Origin: Pseudarthrobacter chlorophenolicus A6
GTDB lineage: Bacteria > Actinomycetota > Actinomycetes > Actinomycetales > Micrococcaceae
Assembly: GCF_000022025.1 (NCBI RefSeq)
Contig: NC_011886.1
Location: forward strand, 3,389,209 to 3,453,208
Length of the DNA: 64,000 bases
Direction of reading: 5' to 3'
Shown one piece after another: positions 55,331-64,000 of the stretch. How positions within the stretch are numbered: the first letter of the stretch is position 1; the number at the start of each line of letters is the position of its first letter. Made by a program: the position numbers and the translations under genes. Under the pieces are notes generated by a model. The model saw only the letters and a list, made by a program, of their open reading frames with translations. It did not search any database and had not been told where the DNA came from.

Positions 55331-56350
55331 TTACCCCAGGATCTTCCGCAGGAACTGCAGCTGCCTGATCCACTGGTGTTCCTGGCCGCCCTCGTGGTTG
55401 TTGAACCGGTAGACCTCGATCTCCTTGGCCGCCCCGGTTCCGGACGAACCGGTGTCCCCCGCGCCGTAGGCGTTGTAGCTGGCAAAGACCGTGGACGGCG
55501 GGCAGACGTCATCCATCTGCGCCACCGAGTAGAGCGCCGGCACGGTGGCCCAGCGGGCCAGGTTGACGCCGTCGAAATACCGCAGCACGGCGAGGATGGA
55601 GTCGTAGCGGTCCCGGTGCCGGCCCAGGAACTGGGCGATTTCCGGGTAGGGGCCGCGGGGCGTGATGTCGATGGCGCGCGGGAAGTCCTGCAGGAAGGGG
55701 ACGTCCGGCAGCGCGGCGATGACGCCGTCGAGCCTTCCGGCCGCGAGGCCTGCGGTGGCCACCACTATGCCGCCGCCCTGGCTGACGCCGGCCAGCACCA
55801 CGCGTTGGGGATCGACGGCGGGGTGGGACTGGGCGGCCTCCACGGCCCGGAAGGCGTCCACGTAGACGCGCCGGTAGTAGTAGTCTTCCTTGCTTCCGGC
55901 GCCCCGGGTCATCAGTCCGGCGTGCGCTACGTCCCCTGCGGACGGGTGCGGGTCCGGCGTATCGCCGATGAGGCCACCGTAGCCCTGTCCGCGGGTGTCC
56001 ATGATGAAGTGCGCGTAGCCCGCCTGGGCCCACCGGGTGTCCTGGTTGACCAGGCCGCGGCCGCCGGAGTAGCCGGCGTACTGGACCACCACGGGCAGGC
56101 GTGCACCCGGTTCACGGTTGGCCGGCAGGTGCAGCCAGCCTTTGATGGGCGCCCCGCCGTACCCGGCAAACGTGGCGTCGAACGTGTCGATGAGGGTGAG
56201 GTAGTTCTCGACAGGTTCGAAGGTGGCCTCCAGCGGAAAGGCCTGCGCCTCGTCGATGGTGGTGTCCCAAAACGCCGCAAGGTCGTTGGGCGGTGTCACG
56301 TCGGAGGCGTACCCGCGGAGCTGGGCCAGGGGAAGGTCGAAGAGGGGCAT
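55331..56350 (-). CDS. Acetyl xylan esterase / cephalosporin-C deacetylase family
   Basis: 339-residue alpha/beta hydrolase of the AXE1 family (CE7). Key motifs are RGQGYGG, GVSQGGGIVVATAG with the nucleophile Ser (about residue 193), an Asp in DDVCPPSTVFASYNAYG, and His in NNHEGGQ. CE7 enzymes deacetylate short acetylated sugars and xylo-oligosaccharides in the cytoplasm; no signal peptide is seen. Nine bases follow the lutC stop, so it is the last gene of the rhamnose-lactate operon and may deacetylate rhamnose-containing pectic oligosaccharides. Ends 12 bp before the long hairpin. Confidence 0.88.
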   Translation of the reverse strand: MPLFDLPLAQLRGYASDVTPPNDLAAFWDTTIDEAQAFPLEATFEPVENYLTLIDTFDATFAGYGGAPIKGWLHLPANREPGARLPVVVQYAGYSGGRGLVNQDTRWAQAGYAHFIMDTRGQGYGGLIGDTPDPHPSAGDVAHAGLMTRGAGSKEDYYYRRVYVDAFRAVEAAQSHPAVDPQRVVLAGVSQGGGIVVATAGLAAGRLDGVIAALPDVPFLQDFPRAIDITPRGPYPEIAQFLGRHRDRYDSILAVLRYFDGVNLARWATVPALYSVAQMDDVCPPSTVFASYNAYGAGDTGSSGTGAAKEIEVYRFNNHEGGQEHQWIRQLQFLRKILG

Positions 56351-56359
56351 GGCTTGATC

Positions 56360-57013
56360 CTATGACGCGGGAAGGTTCCCGGACTGCCTGGTGATGATGA
56401 CGTCCAGCCGGCGTGGCCCGTGGACGCCTTCGACGCGTTCGAGTTCGATGTCCGAGGTGGCGCTGGGTCCGCTGATCATGGTGAGCGGGCGGGTGCCGTC
56501 CAGGCGGCGGAGTGCTTCGGGGAGAATCTGGGTGATGTCGCGGCTGTGCACCACGCAGATGTGGTGGTCCGGGATCAGCGAGATGGCGCGGCGGCCCTGG
56601 TCGGGGCTGCCGTCCAGGATGATGGTCCCGGATTCGGCGACGGTCACCGCGCTGGAGGTCACGACGGCGTCCGTTGCGTCGAGTTCGGTGACGGACCGCG
56701 CGCCGTGGGGGCCGCCGTCGTACGTCACCCTGGAAGGTTCCGTTTCCCAGGCGAGCCAGGCCGGGTCCAGGCCGGCGGGCACGACGTAGGAGCCCGCGCC
56801 GGCGAGGAGTCCCTGGATGGTGGCGGGCACGTCCGCTTCATCCACTACGGTGACCCCGGCTTTGTAGTCCTCGAGCCGGTCAACCAGCACGTCGATGCGT
56901 TCCTGCGCGTTGAGGTTTCCGTCCCGGCGGTAGGCCCTGGGGACGTCCGGGACGGCGGGGGCGTCCTGCAGCGCGGTGCGGACGGCGGCCAGGATGTGTT
57001 CGCGGGTGCTCAT
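56360..57013 (-). CDS. lutC: Lactate utilisation protein LutC
   Basis: 217 residues, LUD domain. STREHILAAVRTALQDAP is the common start, and GTIILDGSPDQGRRAISLIPDHHICVVHSRDI is the LUD signature. With LutA and LutB it forms the iron-sulfur L-lactate oxidase complex (L-lactate to pyruvate). The start ATG 57013 overlaps the lutB stop (ATGA); the longer frame from 57037 lies within lutB and is rejected. It is in an operon with rhamnose genes. Confidence 0.93.
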   Translation of the reverse strand: MSTREHILAAVRTALQDAPAVPDVPRAYRRDGNLNAQERIDVLVDRLEDYKAGVTVVDEADVPATIQGLLAGAGSYVVPAGLDPAWLAWETEPSRVTYDGGPHGARSVTELDATDAVVTSSAVTVAESGTIILDGSPDQGRRAISLIPDHHICVVHSRDITQILPEALRRLDGTRPLTMISGPSATSDIELERVEGVHGPRRLDVIITRQSGNLPAS

Positions 57014-58482
57014 GATTCCTTGTGCTCCTTGGCCCACCAGTCGCGGAAGGACTGGGACGGGGGCGCGGGGATGTCGCGGCTCTGGGTCCAGCCGGCGGCG
57101 ATGCCGGGCAGTTTCTTGATCTTCTTGTCCTTGCCGGCGGCGGCGCGGCCCAGGGGCAGCAGCTTTTCCACCGCGCCCAGCCGGCGTCCGTCGGACAGCG
57201 CCCAGGAGGCCGCCTTGAGCCCGACGTCCAGCTGCGACGGGAGGCCGCCGCGGTGGGCGTCCACATCCTTGCCGCGGAGGTGGACCAGGATGTCCGGGAT
57301 GTTGATCTTGACGGGGCAGGCGTCGTAGCAGGCGCCGCAGAGCGAGGACGCGTACGGCAGCGAACCGTTTTCCTCGGCTTCGACGCCGGTCATCAGCGGC
57401 GAGAGGATGGCGCCGATGGGGCCCGGGTAGGTGGAGCCGTAGGCGTGGCCGCCGGTGCGTTCGTAGACGGGGCAGACGTTGATGCAGGCGCTGCAGCGGA
57501 TGCAGTGCAGGGCCGAGCGGCCCATCTCGTCGGCCAGGGCGTTGGTGCGCCCGTTGTCCAGCAGGATCACGTGGAACTTCTGCGGACCGTCGCCCTCCGT
57601 GACTCCGGTCCAGAGCGAGGTGTAGGGGTTCATCCGCTCGCCGGTGGAGGAGCGCGGCAGCAACTGCAGGAACACCTCAAGGTCGGAGAACGTGGGCAGC
57701 AGCTTCTCAAGGCCCATGACCGTAATGAGGGTTTCGGGCAGGGTCAGGCACATGCGGCCGTTGCCTTCGGACTCCACCACACTGAGGGTCCCGGAGTCGG
57801 CGATGCCGAAGTTTGCCCCGGAGATCGCCACCTTGGCGGTGAGGAACTTGGCGCGCAGGTGGGCGCGGGCGGCCATGGCGAGGCGGCGCGGTTCGTCCGT
57901 GAGGTCCGGATCGACGCCGGGCATTTCCTTGAGGAAGATGTCCCGGACCTCGGTGCGGTTCTTGTGGATCGCGGGGACCAGGATGTGGCTGGGCTTGTTA
58001 TGGTCCAGCTGGACGATGAGCTCGGCCAGGTCCGTTTCGTAGGCGGCGATGCCGTGCTCTTCGAGGTATTCGTTCATGCCGATTTCCTGGGTGGCCATCG
58101 ACTTGACCTTGACTACCTCGTCCACGCCCTCGGCTTTGACCAGGTCGTGGATGATGCGGTTCGCTTCATCGGCGTCGCGGGCCCAGTGCACCGTGCCGCC
58201 GCGGGCGGTGACGTTGGCTTCGAAGGCTTCCAGGAGTTCGGGGAGCCGGGCCATGACGGAGGTCTTCAGGGCGCTGCCGGCCTCACGCAGTTCTTCCCAG
58301 TCCGGCAGTTCCCCGGTGACGTTGAGGCGCTTGGTGCGGATGGTGGAGGTGGCGTGCTTCAGGTTCCGGCGGAGCTGGCTGTTGCCGAGCTCGCGGCGGG
58401 CGGCCGAGGGGAACTTCTCCTCGGCGAAGAGGTTGCCGGAGCCGGGCCGCAGGCCGGGCATGCCAAGTGCGGTGCGGGACAT
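57010..58482 (-). CDS. lutB: Lactate utilisation iron-sulfur protein LutB
   Basis: 490 residues. N-terminal LUD domain, then HCIRCSACINVCPVYERTGG and CGACYDACPVKINIPDIL, the two 4Fe-4S clusters of a ferredoxin-like domain (about residues 320-395). LutB is the electron-transferring subunit of the LutABC L-lactate oxidase. ATG 58482 overlaps the LutA stop (TAATG), giving a normal start MSRTALGMPGLRPG. Further upstream the frame is open but antisense-like. Part of the rha-lut operon. Confidence 0.94.
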   Translation of the reverse strand: MSRTALGMPGLRPGSGNLFAEEKFPSAARRELGNSQLRRNLKHATSTIRTKRLNVTGELPDWEELREAGSALKTSVMARLPELLEAFEANVTARGGTVHWARDADEANRIIHDLVKAEGVDEVVKVKSMATQEIGMNEYLEEHGIAAYETDLAELIVQLDHNKPSHILVPAIHKNRTEVRDIFLKEMPGVDPDLTDEPRRLAMAARAHLRAKFLTAKVAISGANFGIADSGTLSVVESEGNGRMCLTLPETLITVMGLEKLLPTFSDLEVFLQLLPRSSTGERMNPYTSLWTGVTEGDGPQKFHVILLDNGRTNALADEMGRSALHCIRCSACINVCPVYERTGGHAYGSTYPGPIGAILSPLMTGVEAEENGSLPYASSLCGACYDACPVKINIPDILVHLRGKDVDAHRGGLPSQLDVGLKAASWALSDGRRLGAVEKLLPLGRAAAGKDKKIKKLPGIAAGWTQSRDIPAPPSQSFRDWWAKEHKES

Positions 58483-59285
58483 TATTTGACCACCACTTTC
58501 ACGGGTTGTCCGGCGGGTCCTGGAACGGTGACGGGTGCGGCTTCGGTGCTGGCCAGGATTTCCGCCAGGTGCAGGGTGGCCACGCCTGAGTCCTGCCGGG
58601 AGAGGCCGCCGCCGATGTGCATCAGGCAGGAGTAGTCCCCGCCGGCGCACACGGACGCCCCGGTGCTGCGGATGTTCGCCGCTTTGTCCGCCAGCATCGC
58701 CGACGAAACGTCAGCGTTCTTCACGGAGAATGTGCCGCCGAACCCGCAGCACTGGTCTGCCTCGGGCAAATCCAGCAGTTCCAGGCCCTTCACGCCGCGG
58801 AGCAGGCCGGCCTGCCGGTCGCCGAGCTTGAGCAGGCGCATGCCGTGGCAGGACGGGTGGTACGTCACCGTGTGCGGAAAGTAGGAGCCCAGCTGTTCGG
58901 CAGGGTCAGTGACGCCCAGGACGTCCACCAGCAGTTCGGACAGCTCATAGGTTTTCTTCCCGACGGCGGCGGCCCGCTCCTCGAGCCCGGCGTCCCCTGC
59001 GCGGCGGGCCACCATGGGGTGCTGGTGCTTCACCGACGCCACGCAGGATCCGGACGGGGCCACCGCGACGTCGTAGTCCTCCGATTCGAAGGCCCGGACG
59101 TGGTTGGCCACCACGGGCACGGCTTCCTTGAAGTAGCCGCTGTTGACGTGCATCTGCCCGCAGCAGGCCTGCCCCTTGGGGAAGACCACCTCGTGGCCCA
59201 GCCGTTCCAGGACCGCCACCGTGGCCTGGGCTGCCCGCGGATACATGCCATCCACGATGCAGGTGGCGAAGAGTGCGATTTTCAT
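58482..59285 (-). CDS. lutA: Lactate utilisation protein LutA
   Basis: 267 residues with two CCG domains: ACCGQMHVNSGY (about residue 41) and QCCGFGGTFSVKNADVSSAM (about 188). Similar to the Cys-rich subunit of glycolate/lactate oxidoreductases. It begins MKIALFATCIVDGMYPRAAQ. Four bases after the rhaB stop. It carries L-lactate (from L-lactaldehyde) to pyruvate with LutBC. Confidence 0.94.
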   Translation of the reverse strand: MKIALFATCIVDGMYPRAAQATVAVLERLGHEVVFPKGQACCGQMHVNSGYFKEAVPVVANHVRAFESEDYDVAVAPSGSCVASVKHQHPMVARRAGDAGLEERAAAVGKKTYELSELLVDVLGVTDPAEQLGSYFPHTVTYHPSCHGMRLLKLGDRQAGLLRGVKGLELLDLPEADQCCGFGGTFSVKNADVSSAMLADKAANIRSTGASVCAGGDYSCLMHIGGGLSRQDSGVATLHLAEILASTEAAPVTVPGPAGQPVKVVVK

Positions 59286-59289
59286 GGGT

Positions 59290-60789
59290 TCAATTCTGCG
59301 AGGCGGTAACGGGAAAGCCGGCGGGTTCGTAGCGGCGCAGGCTGGCTCCGGCGGCGATGATCCGGCGCAGCTCAGGCAGCCCGCCTGTCACAGCACCGGC
59401 GGCCCGGGCCTGCACCAGCACATTGCCCAGGGCTGTCGCTTCCACAGGTCCTGCGATGACCGGGCGCCGCGTGGCATCGGCCGTGAGCTGGCACAGCAGC
59501 GCGTTCTGGGATCCGCCGCCCACCACGTGCACCACGCCCACCGAGCGGTCAGCCAGGCGTTCAGCGTCGGCCAGGGTCCGGGCGTATCCGGCAGCGAGGC
59601 TGTCCATGATGCACCGGGTAATGGCTGCAGGATCGTTCGGCAGCACTTCGCCGGTGCGCCGAACTGCCGCACGGATACGTTCGGGCATGTTGTCCGGGGC
59701 GATGAAATACGGATCGTCCGCGTTGATCTGCGGCCCGCCGGATGGCAGCGCGGCGGCTGCGGCCAGCAGGGCAGTCAGGTCCGGCTGGAACCCTTCCGAT
59801 GCCCAGGTGCGCTGGCATTCGCTGAGCAGCCAGAGCCCGCCGATGTTGCGCAGGTAGCGGATGGTGCCGTCCACGCCGCGTTCGTTGGTGAAGTTCGCCT
59901 CCCGGCTCGCTTCGGTGAGGACCGGGTGCAGCAACTCCAGGCCCACCAGGGACCAGGTGCCGGAAGAGACGTAGGCGAAGTCTCCGCCGTCGCCGTTTGT
60001 ATCAGCGGGGACGGCAGCGACGGCGGACGCGGTGTCGTGCGAGCCCACGGCCACCACAAGGGTGCCGGAGGGCAGTCCCACCTCTTCGGCCATGGCCGGG
60101 AGCAGGGCGCCGTACGCCTCGCCGGGCTGGATCAGCGGCGGGAACAGGTCCTTCCGCAGGCCCAGCGCAGCCATGAATTCGGTGGCCCACTCCCCCGCCA
60201 CGGCGTCGAACAATCCGGTGGTGGAGGCGTTGGTGGCCTCGGTCCTGCGGGCCCCCGTGAGCAGGAACGCGATGAGGTCCGGGATCAGGAGGGCCTGCAG
60301 CCCGCCGAGGTCCGGTTCGGTGGCCAGCTGGTAAATCGTGTTGAACTGCAGGAACTGCAGCCCCGTGGTGGCGTACAGCCGCTCCGGGTCCAGTGTCCGG
60401 TGGACCGGCTCTACGGCGGCCCGGCTGCGGTCATCGCGGTAGCTGAACGGCTGGGCCGCCAGGTTCCCGCCAGCGTCCACCAAGCCGTAGTCCACGGCCC
60501 AGGTGTCGATGCCGATGCTTGCGATCCTTTCGCCCTGCCCTGCGGCCACCGTCGCGGCCGTGCGGAGGCCTGCAAGCACCTCCGCGAAGAGGGCGTCGAA
60601 GTTCCAGCGGAGGCCGCCGTCGATCTCCACCACACCGTTGGGGAAGCGGTGGACGGTCTCCAGCGACACCCCGGACTCCGGCGAAACACGGCCGAGCATG
60701 ACGCGGCCGGACGAGGCGCCGATATCGACGGCGGCGAACACGCCAGGGGCATTATCCGCGCCGTCGATATCGTGTGACAACGTACTCAC
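59290..60789 (-). CDS. rhaB: Rhamnulokinase
   Basis: 499 residues, FGGY carbohydrate-kinase fold. AVDIGASSGRVMLGRV is the N-terminal phosphate motif, SIGIDTWAVDYGLVD the substrate site, and VHVVGGGSQNALLCQLTADA the FGGY C-terminal signature. It phosphorylates L-rhamnulose. The GTG start at 60789 overlaps the upstream stop (GTGA). It precedes lutA by four bases. Confidence 0.93.
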   Translation of the reverse strand: MSTLSHDIDGADNAPGVFAAVDIGASSGRVMLGRVSPESGVSLETVHRFPNGVVEIDGGLRWNFDALFAEVLAGLRTAATVAAGQGERIASIGIDTWAVDYGLVDAGGNLAAQPFSYRDDRSRAAVEPVHRTLDPERLYATTGLQFLQFNTIYQLATEPDLGGLQALLIPDLIAFLLTGARRTEATNASTTGLFDAVAGEWATEFMAALGLRKDLFPPLIQPGEAYGALLPAMAEEVGLPSGTLVVAVGSHDTASAVAAVPADTNGDGGDFAYVSSGTWSLVGLELLHPVLTEASREANFTNERGVDGTIRYLRNIGGLWLLSECQRTWASEGFQPDLTALLAAAAALPSGGPQINADDPYFIAPDNMPERIRAAVRRTGEVLPNDPAAITRCIMDSLAAGYARTLADAERLADRSVGVVHVVGGGSQNALLCQLTADATRRPVIAGPVEATALGNVLVQARAAGAVTGGLPELRRIIAAGASLRRYEPAGFPVTASQN

Positions 60790-62825
60790 CGGAGGAAGGC
60801 TGCGGCCACTCCGGCGTCCACGGGGATGTGCAGGCCGGTGGTGTGGGACAGTTCGTTGCTGGTGAGGACGGCGGCGGCGTTGGCCACGTGCTCGGGCAGG
60901 ACTTCGCGCTTGAGCAGGGTGCGCTGGGCGTAGTACTCACCCAGTTTCTCCTCGTCCACGCCGTACACCGCGGCGCGCTTGGCGCCCCAGCCGCCGGCGA
61001 AGATGCCGGAGCCGCGGACCACGCCGTCGGGGTTGATGCCGTTGACGCGGATGCCGTGCTCGCCCAGCTCCGCGGCGAGCAGGCGCACCTGGTGGGCCTG
61101 GTCTGCCTTCGTGGCGGAGTAGGCGATGTTGTTGGGCCCGGCGAACACGGAGTTCTTGGAGGAGATGTAGATGATGTCCCCGCCCAGGCCCTGGGCGATC
61201 ATGACCTTCGCGGCGGCTTTGGCCACCAGGAAGGAGCCCTTGGCCATCACGTTGTGCTGCAGGTCCCAGTCCTTTTCGGTGGTTTCCAGCAGCGGCTTGG
61301 AGATGGACAGGCCGGCGTTGTTGACCACCAGGTCCACGCCGCCGAACGCCAGGACAGCGGCGTCGATCGCTGCCGCGACCTGCGCTTCGTCGGTCACGTC
61401 CGCCTGGACGCCGACGGCGACGTCCGGCCCGCCGAGTTCTTCGGCCACCTTCTGTGCGTTCTCAAGGTTCAGGTCGGCGATGACCACGCAGGCGCCTTCC
61501 GCGGCGAGGCGGGTGGCGATGGCCTTGCCGATCCCGGATGCCGCACCGGTGACCAGTGCGATGCGGGTTGCGTGCGACTTGGGCTTGGGCATCCGGGCCA
61601 GTTTGGCTTCCTCCAGCGCCCAGTACTCGATCCGGAACTTCTCGGATTCCTCGATGGGGGCGTAGGTGGAAATCGCCTCGGCACCGCGCATCACGTTGAT
61701 GGCGTTGATGTAGAACTCACCGGCCACCCGGGCGGTCTGCTTGTTCGCGCCGAAGGAGAACATGCCCACACCGGGGACCAGCACGATGGCCGGGTCCGCG
61801 CCGCGCAGCGCCGGGCTGTCCGCGTCCTTGTGCCGGTCGTAATAGGCCTGGTAGTCCTCGCGGTAGTCGGCGTGCAGTTCGTGCAGCCGTGCGATCGAGT
61901 CCTCAATGGAGGCGTCGGCCGGCAAGTCCAGGATCAGCGGTTTGACCTTGGTGCGCAGGAAGTGGTCCGGGCAGGAGGTGCCCAGGGCGCCCAGGCGCGG
62001 GTGCTCGGCAGCTTCGAGGAAGTCCAGGACGACGGCGTCATCGCTGAAGTGCCCCAGCTGCGGCTTGTCCGTGGAGGCCAGGCCGCGGATCACCGGTGCC
62101 AGGGCTGCGGCTTTGGCACGGCGCTCCGCTTCGGGCAGGGCTGCGTAGCCCGGGAGCCTGGCGCCGAAGGGGTCAGCCTTGCCGTTGTCCCTGATGTACT
62201 TTTCGGCCTGGTCGATGATCCACAGCGAGTTCTGCTCTGCTTCTTCGCTGGTGGCGCCCCAGGCGGTGATGCCGTGGCCGCCCAGGATGGTGCCGATGGC
62301 CTGCGGGTTGGCGTCCTTGATCGCAGCGATGTCCAGGCCCAGCTGGAATCCGGGACGGCGCCAGGGAACCCAGACCACTTTGTCACCGAAGATCTTGGTG
62401 GTCAGCGCCTCGCCGTCCACCGCCGTCGCGATGGCGATGCCCGAGTCCGGGTGCAGGTGGTCCACGTGTGCGGCGTCCACCAGGCCGTGCATGGCGGTAT
62501 CGATCGAGGGGGCTGCGCCGCCCTTGCCGTGCAGGCAGTAATCGAAGGCGGCCACCATTTCGTCTTCGCGCTCCACGCCCGGGTAGACGTTCTTCAGCGC
62601 GTTCAGCCGGTCCAACCGCAGCACCGCCAGGTTCTGGGCCTTCAGCGTGCCGAGGTCTCCGCCGGAGCCCTTGACCCACAGGAGTTCGACGTCTTCGCCG
62701 GTGACGGGGTCCTTCTCGGTGCCCTTCGCGGAGGTGTTCCCGCCGGCGAAGTTGGTGTTCCGTTTGTCCGCGCCCAGGCGGTTGGAACGGGAAATCAGGT
62801 CTTCGACAGTCTTGTTGGTGGTCAT
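60786..62825 (-). CDS. rhaEW: Bifunctional rhamnulose-1-phosphate aldolase / lactaldehyde dehydrogenase
   Basis: 679 residues. The first 420 residues form a class II aldolase domain with NFAGGNTSAKG and VDAAHVDHLHPDSGIA (metal His). Then an SDR domain with LVTGAASGIGKAIATRLAAE and the catalytic YSATKADQAHQV. The aldolase cleaves rhamnulose-1-P to DHAP and L-lactaldehyde; the SDR oxidises L-lactaldehyde to L-lactate, as in the RhaEW proteins. ATG 62825 is chosen; the longer frame to 62948 overlaps rhaI. Five bases after the rhaI stop. Confidence 0.92.
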   Translation of the reverse strand: MTTNKTVEDLISRSNRLGADKRNTNFAGGNTSAKGTEKDPVTGEDVELLWVKGSGGDLGTLKAQNLAVLRLDRLNALKNVYPGVEREDEMVAAFDYCLHGKGGAAPSIDTAMHGLVDAAHVDHLHPDSGIAIATAVDGEALTTKIFGDKVVWVPWRRPGFQLGLDIAAIKDANPQAIGTILGGHGITAWGATSEEAEQNSLWIIDQAEKYIRDNGKADPFGARLPGYAALPEAERRAKAAALAPVIRGLASTDKPQLGHFSDDAVVLDFLEAAEHPRLGALGTSCPDHFLRTKVKPLILDLPADASIEDSIARLHELHADYREDYQAYYDRHKDADSPALRGADPAIVLVPGVGMFSFGANKQTARVAGEFYINAINVMRGAEAISTYAPIEESEKFRIEYWALEEAKLARMPKPKSHATRIALVTGAASGIGKAIATRLAAEGACVVIADLNLENAQKVAEELGGPDVAVGVQADVTDEAQVAAAIDAAVLAFGGVDLVVNNAGLSISKPLLETTEKDWDLQHNVMAKGSFLVAKAAAKVMIAQGLGGDIIYISSKNSVFAGPNNIAYSATKADQAHQVRLLAAELGEHGIRVNGINPDGVVRGSGIFAGGWGAKRAAVYGVDEEKLGEYYAQRTLLKREVLPEHVANAAAVLTSNELSHTTGLHIPVDAGVAAAFLR

Positions 62826-62830
62826 GAGAG

Positions 62831-63997
62831 TTATGCGCCCCATCCGGCTTGCTGGCCGCCTGCGCGGTCCTCGTTGATCTGTTTCTGGTAGCCGCTGGCC
62901 TTGTAGGCGGCCATCGGATCGGCGGGCAGGCCGCGGGATTCGCGCCACTCGGCCAGTGCCGGGCGGACATCCGTGTAAAAGGCATCGTTGAAGATGCCGT
63001 TGGCGGCCAGGACGTCCCCGGCGCGCTGGGCCTCATTGAGCGCTGCGGTATCCACCAGCAGCGCGCGGGCTGTCATTTCCTGGACGTTCAGTACTGAGCG
63101 GATCTGGCCCGGGATCTTCTCTTCGAGGTTGTGGCACTGGTCCAGCATGAGGGCGACGCCCGAATCCTTGCCGAAGCCGCCGCCGCGGATCACCTCGTGC
63201 ATGATGCGGAAGAGCTGGAACGGATCGGCGGCACCCACGATCAGGTCGTCGTCGGCATAAAAGCGCGAGTTGAAGTCGAAGGAACCGAGCTTGCCCAGGC
63301 GCAGCAGCTGCATCACGATGAACTCGATGTTGGTGCCCGGCGCGTGGTGGCCGGTGTCCAGGCAGACGAACGCCTTCTCGCCGAGCGCCAGGGTCTGGGC
63401 GTAGGAGGTGCCCCAGTCCGGGACATCGGTGTGGTAGAAAGCCGGTTCGAAGAACTTGTACTCGAGGACCAGGCGCTGCTCGTCCCCCAGGGCGGCATAG
63501 ATTTCCTGCAGGGACTCGGCCAGGCGGTCCTGGCGGCCGCGGAGATCGTCCTGGCCCGGGTAGTTGGTGCCGTCCGCCAGCCAGATTTTCAGGTCGCGGG
63601 AGCCCGTGGCGTGCATGATCTGGATGCAGTCCAGGTGGTGGTCGATGGCACGGCGGCGGACGGCCTCGTTGGAGGACGTCAGGGAGCCGAACTTGTACTC
63701 GTCATCCTGGAAGGTGTTCGAGTTGATGGTGCCCAGGCCAACGCCCAGGCCTGCGGCGTAGTCCTTCAGGGCGGAGTAGTCATCCACCTTGTCCCACGGG
63801 ATGTGCAGCGCCACGGTGGGCGCCAGCCCGGTCAGCTCATGGACCTTGGCGGCGTCGGCCAGCTTCTCCTGGACCGTGCGCGGCGTGCCGGGCGTGCCGA
63901 ACACCTTGAACCGCGTGCCTGAATTTCCATAGGCCCACGAAGGGACCTCGATGGCAAGCTCTCCGAGCCTGCCCAGCGCCTTTGCTACGTCATTCAT
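62831..63997 (-). CDS. rhaI: L-rhamnose isomerase (RhaI type)
   Basis: 388 residues in the window. IEVPSWAYGNSGTRFKVFGT and ALHIPWDKVDDYSALKDYA match the RhaI family (Gram-positive L-rhamnose isomerase, xylose-isomerase-like TIM barrel); metal ligands are in VLEYKFFEPAFYH, CLDTGHHAPG and FDFNSRFYADDD. It converts L-rhamnose to L-rhamnulose. The first ATG is at 63997 near the window edge; the frame may continue upstream, so the true start is not certain. First visible gene of the rhamnose-lactate operon. Confidence 0.92.
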   Translation of the reverse strand: MNDVAKALGRLGELAIEVPSWAYGNSGTRFKVFGTPGTPRTVQEKLADAAKVHELTGLAPTVALHIPWDKVDDYSALKDYAAGLGVGLGTINSNTFQDDEYKFGSLTSSNEAVRRRAIDHHLDCIQIMHATGSRDLKIWLADGTNYPGQDDLRGRQDRLAESLQEIYAALGDEQRLVLEYKFFEPAFYHTDVPDWGTSYAQTLALGEKAFVCLDTGHHAPGTNIEFIVMQLLRLGKLGSFDFNSRFYADDDLIVGAADPFQLFRIMHEVIRGGGFGKDSGVALMLDQCHNLEEKIPGQIRSVLNVQEMTARALLVDTAALNEAQRAGDVLAANGIFNDAFYTDVRPALAEWRESRGLPADPMAAYKASGYQKQINEDRAGGQQAGWGA

Positions 63998-64000
63998 GAT

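Noticed and set aside
57022..58635. 537-residue plus-strand open frame
   Set aside because: It is antisense to lutB, which has two ferredoxin-type cluster motifs.
60774..62891. 705-residue plus-strand open frame
   Set aside because: It is antisense to rhaEW; the minus-strand frame has aldolase and SDR motifs.

Overview
The window is about 65% GC and gene-dense. GTG and TTG starts are common, many starts overlap the preceding stop (ATGA, GTGA, TAATG), and many genes look leaderless. Gene content (Rex, a bS22-type 32-residue ribosomal protein, the menaquinone genes menB/menE/menA, System II cytochrome c biogenesis, PaaR-type phenylacetate control, an iniBAC-like locus) points to a high-GC actinobacterium of the Arthrobacter/Pseudarthrobacter type. 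No rRNA, tRNA, CRISPR array, prophage or intact insertion sequence was found. All functions come from reading motifs and from family knowledge; no database search was run.

Layout. 1-18.2 kb: the start of pta, then parts of the phenylacetate/aromatic-CoA pathway (paaI, paaK, a TetR regulator, paaZ, a second hotdog thioesterase, and a thiolase/enoyl-CoA hydratase/hydroxyacyl-CoA dehydrogenase operon). Four copies of a PaaR-like operator link these units. Between them lie a lipoprotein, a DUF4397 protein, a wall-anchored S1 protease coupled to a tyrosine phosphatase, an SGNH hydrolase and small genes. 18.2-29.7 kb: CsbD, DinB, a dienelactone hydrolase, an amino-acid permease divergent from an Nramp Mn transporter, a CPBP protease, and a sugar ABC importer operon ending in an uncharacterised (alpha/alpha)-toroid carbohydrate enzyme. 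29.7-34.8 kb: menB-menE-menA and small membrane proteins.

34.8-43.7 kb is the most unusual block: five same-strand genes encoding a membrane-tethered Hsp70-like ATPase with a Pro-rich tail, a LuxR-type regulator, an IniB-like Asn/Asp/Ser repeat protein, and two dynamin-like GTPases (IniA- and IniC-like). It looks like an expanded relative of the mycobacterial iniBAC envelope-stress locus. 43.9-48.8 kb: the ccsB-resB-ccdA-resA-histidine phosphatase operon. 48.9-55.2 kb: YceI with a double operator, two membrane proteins, Rex, a glutaredoxin, a SerB1-like HAD phosphatase, bS22, a small HTH protein, and DAHP synthase.

The DAHP synthase gene has a 5' leader encoding the 19-residue peptide MTNRWYAYFSLALEGPASN, which contains all three aromatic amino acids in a run, followed by two perfect hairpins. 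This is a strong candidate attenuator for the shikimate pathway. 55.3-64 kb: one tight operon, rhaI-rhaEW-rhaB-lutA-lutB-lutC-esterase, that should take L-rhamnose through L-lactaldehyde and L-lactate to pyruvate.
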